A stretch of 49,412 bases of DNA from Francisellaceae bacterium (lineage in GTDB: Bacteria > Pseudomonadota > Gammaproteobacteria > UBA6186 > Azoamicaceae). Shown piece by piece: positions 43,602 to 49,412 of this stretch (its first letter is position 1; every line of letters starts with the position of its first letter). Both the position numbers and the translations under genes were made by a program. The stretch is from the NCBI GenBank assembly GCA_018703155.1, contig JABJGS010000014.1, forward strand, positions 1 through 49,412. Direction: 5' to 3'. The notes below the pieces were generated by a model. That model searched no databases. It was not told the DNA's origin and saw only the letters and a program-made list of their open reading frames with translations.

Positions 43602-45956
43602 TTATTTAACTTTTATGCCTTGAAAAACTGATATGGGAATAAGTTCAGGATAATATTCCTGCTCCCTTTCAATAATAGAACATATTTTTCCTACCAAATA
43701 AAGTAGCCTGTGGTTTGTTTTTTCTCCTGCCAAATGTATTCTGTATGCCATCAATGCATTCTTAGTATCAGGTTTCAAACTATGAATAATTTCCACATTA
43801 ACGTCTTTGCCATCAAAAATATCATTAAACATTTGCTCGTGAGTTTTCATGCATAACTTATATTTATTCTGTTCCTTAATATCATCGAGGAATATTGTCA
43901 ACATAGTTCTAAATAACTCTGCCTCTCTATATAGAGATGCACTAGTATAATTAATAGTATATGTGCTGGCATGGCCCTGGTGAAGCATTTTTGTCCGTTG
44001 TTGAGCTTTCAGCTGTGCAAACACATATAAATCATTCATCTCTTCAGTAGCAGCTTCTATTGAGTGTTTTTTTGCAAAATCAATATTCCTATTACATCTA
44101 AGGTTTCCTTCTATAGATGTGTAGTCGTAGTATTTTCTCACAGTTAATTCAAGGCATTCCTTTAAATTTTCAGTTATTTTCTGTTCATCAAACTTGGGAG
44201 TGTTCTGTTCATCGACTCCATTGTAATCTAACTCAAAAGATACAACAGTTTCAGGATTTGCTATACTAATAGGACCTGGGATATTAGATGTAATAACTGA
44301 TGAACCAGAAGCCTGCCCCTCTAAAAGAACTAATCCCGCAGTCTCCCTATCTGAAGTTAATAATGAAAAATCTGCTGCCCCACGAAGAAGAGGGCCTATT
44401 AACATTTGGTCTTCTCTGCTATTCAAAAAAATAACTTCTGGATATTTAGATATCATTTCTGCTTCAAAAATTGGATCTCCATACCCCATAACAGCCAATG
44501 TCGCGCCACTTTCTCGAGCTGAAATTGCTGCACACTCCAATCTATGATATCCCTTCTCTTTAGATAGTCTTCCTACAAATAAAATTACAGGCTTATCTTT
44601 ATTGTATCCTCTAGTCCACTCTGAATTTTTCAATGTATTTATAAGAGATGCAGACTCTATGATTTTACTTAATGCCAATTTAAAACAATGTTTTTTTTCT
44701 CTTGTTAACATATGGGAAAAATCTAACTTAGTTAAATCCCCCATTATATCTTCATGTTTATGGATCACTTCTCTCCACAAAGATTCAAGAGAAAATTTGT
44801 TTACATCAATACCATTTTGTGCAACTTTTGTACTCTCCAAAGATACAACTTTGCTTTCATATACCATACTACCACCTGAAGCAACACTCTCTTCCAGTTG
44901 ATTTAAAGAACCATTACTAACAAGATGCACTACATCAGCATTAAGAATACCCTGATTAATAGGGTGCTCCCTGCTATCTAAATGAGTTATGTTTACATTT
45001 AAGCTATGCAGGGTTTTTATTATAGCGGTACTGGATAATTCTATATTTTCACGAAATAATTTTTGCAAACTCACAGCTTCTTCACCAAAATGATGCAAAT
45101 GAACAAAATCAACTTTACAATCATCTCTGTCTTGCTCAGTAAGATTTTTTTTTAAAATTTGTGAATTAAGCATTGATATTATATGTGCCTTTTCATTTAC
45201 AATTTTAAACAAAATACCGTCTAAGTCATATCCGGGCAAAATATTTTCTTTCAATAACTTTATTTGTTCTTCCTTAAAAAAAATCTGCTTTTTTTTCAAA
45301 CTGTCTAAATATTGCATTCTTATAGCTTTATTTTGATCCATTCTATTTTTAATTTTTTGTTTTTCATGTTCATTACCAGCTAAATCTATAAGCCTGGTCC
45401 TTATAGGTGCGTTAGACTCAAAATTAAATTCCTCTTGAAGAAATACCGATGTTTGATTGATGCTCCGCTCTAGCTGGCTCTTTATTCTTCTAAACTTATT
45501 TAGTTTAGCAATAATAACATTTTCAGTATCTTTGATTTCAGGAGATTGAGCCGCCCATATATCAATAGCTTTATTTATTGCTTCATCACTAAGAGTATAT
45601 GGATTTTGTGGTGACTGTATTTCAGTTAAGTAAGAATATTTATTAGTTGGCTTTATTGCCATAACTTCTATTGTAGTTGAATCATTTACACTATAGTCAA
45701 AAGTATGCACTTCAGCTTCTATACTACCTCCTTTGTGATCGATTGTGATCATTTCAATTGAACGAGGTTGTCCAGATATAAAATCATATGCTGGAGAACC
45801 TTTATGAATGAAAAATGGGACTAATACAGAGACAGTATTTCCAGCTATTGCTTGTTCTTTTGTTACATCATTTACGACAATACCTAAACCACCAGCTTTA
45901 GCAGATGCAAACTCAGTCGTAACATGAATAATAGACTTTCCAGTAATAGGATTCAT
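43602..45956 (-). CDS. Glycogen-synthase-like glycosyltransferase with coiled-coil insert
   Basis: 784 residues. The N-terminus resembles the ADP-glucose binding region of GlgA: IIHVTTEFASAKAGGLGIVV (9-28), with KAGGLG in place of KTGGL. The C-terminal GT-B domain has VGRLSKEKG (461-469; R463 and K467 as nucleotide-sugar phosphate ligands) and an E-x7-E pair, E538 and E546 (SDRETAGLVLLEGQASG). Between them, about residues 140-275, lies a charged, probably coiled-coil segment that ordinary glycogen synthases do not have, and about 180 extra helical residues follow the catalytic part. There is no glycogen operon nearby. The acceptor could be a glycan or a host target. Start ATG at 45956. Confidence 0.75.
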   Translation of the reverse strand: MNPITGKSIIHVTTEFASAKAGGLGIVVNDVTKEQAIAGNTVSVLVPFFIHKGSPAYDFISGQPRSIEMITIDHKGGSIEAEVHTFDYSVNDSTTIEVMAIKPTNKYSYLTEIQSPQNPYTLSDEAINKAIDIWAAQSPEIKDTENVIIAKLNKFRRIKSQLERSINQTSVFLQEEFNFESNAPIRTRLIDLAGNEHEKQKIKNRMDQNKAIRMQYLDSLKKKQIFFKEEQIKLLKENILPGYDLDGILFKIVNEKAHIISMLNSQILKKNLTEQDRDDCKVDFVHLHHFGEEAVSLQKLFRENIELSSTAIIKTLHSLNVNITHLDSREHPINQGILNADVVHLVSNGSLNQLEESVASGGSMVYESKVVSLESTKVAQNGIDVNKFSLESLWREVIHKHEDIMGDLTKLDFSHMLTREKKHCFKLALSKIIESASLINTLKNSEWTRGYNKDKPVILFVGRLSKEKGYHRLECAAISARESGATLAVMGYGDPIFEAEMISKYPEVIFLNSREDQMLIGPLLRGAADFSLLTSDRETAGLVLLEGQASGSSVITSNIPGPISIANPETVVSFELDYNGVDEQNTPKFDEQKITENLKECLELTVRKYYDYTSIEGNLRCNRNIDFAKKHSIEAATEEMNDLYVFAQLKAQQRTKMLHQGHASTYTINYTSASLYREAELFRTMLTIFLDDIKEQNKYKLCMKTHEQMFNDIFDGKDVNVEIIHSLKPDTKNALMAYRIHLAGEKTNHRLLYLVGKICSIIEREQEYYPELIPISVFQGIKVK

Positions 45957-46252
45957 ACGTAGCCAGCCGAACCTAGTTATTTACTGTTTGACATTATTTT
46001 CACAGTAAAGTTTCAGTGTAATTACTATTGTTTAATGACTATGAAATCTAAAAACAAGAAGAAATTAAATAATAGTTTATAGTCTCTCCATATAGTTACG
46101 AGATATTACAAAGGCAGTTTTTTGAAAATATTTGCACCTATAATGTGATGTATGTAGGGATTTTCAACATTTATTATTTAATATCTTCGCTGAGTAGCTA
46201 AGCTGTATTTACAGGTTAGCTACTCTTATAGACGATAGTCTCAAACATATAT
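45957..46252. other. Intergenic stretch between parC and the glycosyltransferase gene
   Basis: Holds the long hairpin described at 46192-46225 and otherwise AT-rich DNA that should include the glycosyltransferase promoter. No gene is present. Confidence 0.4.
46192..46225. terminator. Long hairpin after parC
   Basis: GAGTAGCTAA and TTAGCTACTC pair over 10 bp; inside the loop CTGT and ACAG pair across ATTT, with one G-G mismatch between the two stems. It starts 27 bases after the parC stop on the minus strand. There is no T-run, so it could be a Rho-protecting structure rather than a simple intrinsic terminator. Confidence 0.5.
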
Positions 46253-48493
46253 CTATTTAATACCTTTAGTGATCCCTATTACTTTTTGAAACCCTTTAGG
46301 TAATTTACGTCCACGCTGACCTAGCTGCCCTATATAATGCTTTAAATCTTTAAAAGCTAATTCTTTTTTACGTTTTCCTGAGTTTACTTGTAATGTATCC
46401 TTCTTTGTTAACACCACAATACCAACGACTTCCACACCCTCTTCAAACTCAGTTTTTTGAATATTAAAGAGTTTACGTCCCTTACCTTTAACCATTATTG
46501 GTACATCATTAGAATCGACTACTAACATTCTACCGTCACTACAGGCAATAGCTAGATAACTCTTCTCTTCTAATACTTCTAATGGAAGCAAGGTGATATT
46601 TTCATCTATCGTAACTATTTGCTTACCTTTTCTATTCTTAGTTACAAACTCAGTTTGCATTACGGAAAAACCATAACCTAATGAAGACACAGCAAAAAAG
46701 GTCTTTTTATGCTCACCGTCCAGCATATTAATAATTTCTGCCTGGGATCCAGGACTAATATGCTTAGTAATTGGCTCACCATGCCCCCTAGCTGAAGGCA
46801 GAGCATTAACAGATATTGAATAAGTTCGACCTTTGCTATCAACTAATACTATTGTTGAGCGGGTATTAGTTTTTAAATGCTGTAGATACTTATCTCCAGG
46901 TTTATAACTAAGTCCTAAAGGATCTAGTTCATGACCTTTTCCTACTCGGACCCACCCCTTATCAGAGAGAATAACTGTTACAGATTCAGCTGACACTAAA
47001 GTATTTTGGGAAATCTGTACAGCTTCCTTTCCTTCACATAAAATACTTCTTCTTTGATCATTAAACTCTTTTGCTATAGCTTTTAATTCTTTTTTGATTA
47101 AAGTTTTTTGTTTTGTATCAGAACTAAGTATTGACTCAATTCCTTCACGCTCTTTAGCTAAATCTTTTTGCTCACCTCGTATCTTAACTTCTTCAAGTTT
47201 AGCTAAATGCCGTAATTTCAAATCTAAAATAGCTTCGGCTTGTATAGGTGTAAGGCTGAATTTTTTAATAAGTATATTTTTTGGCTCATCTGAAGTACGG
47301 ATTATATGAATAACATCATCAATACTTAAAAATGCTACTAGCAAGCCATCAAGAATATGTAAGCGCTCCAAGACTTTGGTTAACCTAGACTCTAATCGCC
47401 TAGTGATGATGCCTTGTCTGTACACTAACCACTCAGTTAATATTGTTTTTAATCCTTTTACTGAAGGTCTATTATCTGTACCAATAATATTCAAATTAAC
47501 TCGATAATTTTTTTCCAAGTCTGTTGTGGCAAATAAATGTGACATTAAAGCATCAATATCAACTTTACTACTTTTAGGTATAACAACGATGCGTGTTGGA
47601 TTGCCATGATCAGATTCATCACGCAAATCTGCAATTAATGGTAATTTTTTAGTTTGCATTTGTGCAGCTATTTGCTCTAACACCTTAGAGCTAGAAACCA
47701 TATAAGGTAATGCATGGATCACAATGTTTTTATCTTCCATTGTATATTGTGATCTGATTTTTATAGCACCCATTCCTGTTTCATAAATTTTCTCTATGTC
47801 TGCCACTGGAGTTATAATATCACCCCCAGTTGGATAATCAGGAGCTTTAACAAATTGCATCAAATCTTTGGTCGTGGCTTTCGGCTTATCAAGCAAGTGG
47901 ACACATGCACTTACAACTTCAACTAAATTATGTGGAGGTATATCTGTAGACATACCCACAGCAATCCCCATTCCACCATTTAGTAGAACATTTGGCACCT
48001 GTGCTGGTAATACCCTTGGCTCTTGTAAAGTGCCATCAAAGTTATTTAGCCAATCAACCATGCCAAGTTTTATTTCTTCTAACAACAATCGTGAATACTT
48101 AGAAAGTCTTGCCTCTGTATAGCGCATAGCTGCAAACGATTTGGGATCATCAGTAGACCCCCAGTTACCCTGACCTTCAATCAATGGATACCTAGAATTA
48201 AAAGCCTGAGCCATATTTACCATAGCTTCATAACAAGCCTGATCACTATGTGGATGATATTTACCTAAAACATCACCAACTGCTCGAGCTGACTTTTTAA
48301 ACTTAGCATCATTAGATAACCGCAACTCTGACATTGCATAAACAATACGTCTTTGTACTGGCTTTAAACCATCCCCTATGTGTGGTAAAGCCCGGTCTAA
48401 AACAACATACATAGCATAATCAAGATATGCTTGTTCTGTAAATTCCGCTAATGATTTTTTTTCAATACCTTCTAAACTTGCAATATCTAACAC
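46253..48493 (-). CDS. parC: DNA topoisomerase IV subunit A
   Basis: 746 residues, the normal gammaproteobacterial length. Cleaves and rejoins DNA to unlink daughter chromosomes. Catalytic Tyr125 lies in [14 protein letters not shown]; the winged-helix region starts with [13 protein letters not shown]. The C-terminal part carries beta-pinwheel blades (for example [13 protein letters not shown]). In the quinolone-determining region the sequence is [12 protein letters not shown]83 and Q85 replace the usual Gly78 and Ser80 of E. coli, while Glu89 (E84) is kept. The start is GTG. It lies 17 bases downstream of parE, so the two are co-transcribed. Confidence 0.97.
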   Translation of the reverse strand: MLDIASLEGIEKKSLAEFTEQAYLDYAMYVVLDRALPHIGDGLKPVQRRIVYAMSELRLSNDAKFKKSARAVGDVLGKYHPHSDQACYEAMVNMAQAFNSRYPLIEGQGNWGSTDDPKSFAAMRYTEARLSKYSRLLLEEIKLGMVDWLNNFDGTLQEPRVLPAQVPNVLLNGGMGIAVGMSTDIPPHNLVEVVSACVHLLDKPKATTKDLMQFVKAPDYPTGGDIITPVADIEKIYETGMGAIKIRSQYTMEDKNIVIHALPYMVSSSKVLEQIAAQMQTKKLPLIADLRDESDHGNPTRIVVIPKSSKVDIDALMSHLFATTDLEKNYRVNLNIIGTDNRPSVKGLKTILTEWLVYRQGIITRRLESRLTKVLERLHILDGLLVAFLSIDDVIHIIRTSDEPKNILIKKFSLTPIQAEAILDLKLRHLAKLEEVKIRGEQKDLAKEREGIESILSSDTKQKTLIKKELKAIAKEFNDQRRSILCEGKEAVQISQNTLVSAESVTVILSDKGWVRVGKGHELDPLGLSYKPGDKYLQHLKTNTRSTIVLVDSKGRTYSISVNALPSARGHGEPITKHISPGSQAEIINMLDGEHKKTFFAVSSLGYGFSVMQTEFVTKNRKGKQIVTIDENITLLPLEVLEEKSYLAIACSDGRMLVVDSNDVPIMVKGKGRKLFNIQKTEFEEGVEVVGIVVLTKKDTLQVNSGKRKKELAFKDLKHYIGQLGQRGRKLPKGFQKVIGITKGIK

Positions 48494-48510
48494 TTAATTC
48501 TCACTAATTC

Positions 48511-49412
48511 CTAAACTGTAGCTAAATTACCCTTGGTTTCTAACCAGGCTCTTCTATCTAACGCTCTTTTTTTCGATAACAGCATGTCAAGAATGACATC
48601 TGCCTCTCCATCAGCAGTTAATTCTAACTGAATTAACCGCCTTGTATCTTGTGCCATTGTAGTTTCTCGTAGCTGTAATGCTGACATTTCTCCAAGACCT
48701 TTAAACCTAATAATACTTGGGTTCGCTTGTGGTTTTTCTGCTTTAATTTTAGCAAGAATTGACAACTTCTCTGCTTCATCTAAAGCATAATGAACAGTTT
48801 TGCCAACATCAATACGAAATAATGGTGGCATCGCAACAAAAACATGTCCAGCTATAACTAACGGGCGAAAATGTTTCAAAAACAAAGCACATAGTAATGT
48901 GGCAATATGCAAACCATCAGAATCAGCATCTGCAAGAATACAAACTTTACCATAACGCAGCGTTGATAAATCAACCTGACCTGGCTCGACCCCAATTGCT
49001 ACAATAATATCATGAACTTCCTTTGAACGAAGTAATTCATGTAATTCCACTTCCCAAGTATTTAATATTTTACCTCGCAAAGGCATTACTGCTTGGGTCT
49101 GACGATCGCGCGCTTGCTTTGCCGATCCTCCTGCTGAATCACCCTCAACCAAAAATAGTTCCGTATACTTTGGATCTTGCAAAGTACAATCTGCAAGCTT
49201 ACCAGGTAACGCTGGTCCACTTACTATTTTTTTTCTTGTAATAATTTTTGCAGATTTTTGTCTAATTTGTGCACGGTCAATAATTAGTTCAGCAATTTGC
49301 TTTGCTTCATCAATGTGCTTATTAAGCCATAGCGTAAATGCATTCTTGAGCACGCTAGCGACAAAACCTGCACATTGTCTCGATGACAAACGTTCTTTAG
49401 TTTGACCTGAAA
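48511..49412 (-). CDS. parE: DNA topoisomerase IV subunit B, C-terminal part (cut by window edge)
   Basis: The reading frame is open to the window's right edge (SGQTKERLSSRQCAGF continues across the last bases), so the 5' part, with the ATPase domain, lies outside and no start can be given. The visible part has the TOPRIM motifs: LFLVEGDSAGGSAKQARDR (Glu of the metal site), GKILNTWEVE and ILADADSDGLHI (Asp pair), then RFKGLGEM and QLRETTMAQDTRRL, matching ParE rather than GyrB. The C-terminus ends KRALDRRAWLETKGN, as in E. coli ParE. Confidence 0.97.
   Translation of the reverse strand, partial: SGQTKERLSSRQCAGFVASVLKNAFTLWLNKHIDEAKQIAELIIDRAQIRQKSAKIITRKKIVSGPALPGKLADCTLQDPKYTELFLVEGDSAGGSAKQARDRQTQAVMPLRGKILNTWEVELHELLRSKEVHDIIVAIGVEPGQVDLSTLRYGKVCILADADSDGLHIATLLCALFLKHFRPLVIAGHVFVAMPPLFRIDVGKTVHYALDEAEKLSILAKIKAEKPQANPSIIRFKGLGEMSALQLRETTMAQDTRRLIQLELTADGEADVILDMLLSKKRALDRRAWLETKGNLATV

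Noticed and set aside
49242-49389. A start codon for parE at 49389
   Set aside because: The frame stays open to the window edge with ParE-specific residues upstream, so the internal ATG is not the start.

Overview
The window looks like a chromosomal segment of an AT-rich gammaproteobacterium with a host-associated lifestyle. The gammaproteobacterial signs are the lptD-surA-rsmA-apaH block, the amgK-murU cell-wall recycling pair, a ParC/ParE pair very close to the Enterobacteria/Legionella type, and a heme-copper cytochrome c oxidase locus with the twin-membrane-segment DUF2909 gene next to SURF1. The host-associated signs are indirect: several very large proteins with no housekeeping match (P-loop plus kinase-like, flavoprotein with a long tail, glycogen-synthase-like transferase with a coiled-coil insert, all-helical proteins), broken genes, and IS debris. 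Genus cannot be fixed from sequence alone; Legionellales or Francisella-like relatives are the best guess.

Layout. 1-14.5 kb is an accessory, partly decaying region: a 1165-residue protein with a P-loop and a kinase-like motif, a dead DUF4143 ATPase behind a perfect 22-bp palindrome, an FAD-dependent oxidoreductase, a full IS200/IS605-type element (tnpA and tnpB divergent), an unknown two-gene unit, a Fic-family remnant behind three copies of an 11-bp palindrome, a second truncated IS copy, a SemiSWEET-like protein and an unknown 40-kDa protein. 14.6-20.3 kb is a tight minus-strand operon rpe, fused 2-oxoacid dehydrogenase E1, gcdH, hemH, pdxH. 20.4-24.4 kb carries coxB-coxA-ctaG-coxC (minus strand). 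24.5-31.4 kb carries lptD-surA-rsmA-apaH and a NhaC-type antiporter (minus strand). 31.5-33.1 kb is amgK-murU (plus strand). 33.1-37.0 kb is the oxidase assembly set: DUF2909 (minus), then SURF1, a small membrane protein, ctaA, ctaB, sco (plus). 37.2-46 kb is mixed: small unknowns, an HD hydrolase, a DMT exporter, a type IV prepilin, a DUF167 protein, and a large glycosyltransferase. 46.2 kb to the right edge is parC and the 3' part of parE.

How the parts fit. hemH makes heme, ctaB and ctaA convert it to heme O and heme A, and Sco/CtaG/SURF1 deliver copper and heme to the CoxA/B/C oxidase, so about a third of the window serves one terminal oxidase. The oxidase structural genes and the assembly genes are normally contiguous; inverting the segment between about 20.4 and 33.12 kb would restore the usual order exactly, so a single inversion is the simplest history. 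LptD and SurA form the outer-membrane assembly pair, and pdxA, usually between surA and rsmA, is absent while pdxH is kept. No tRNA, rRNA or CRISPR array was seen.
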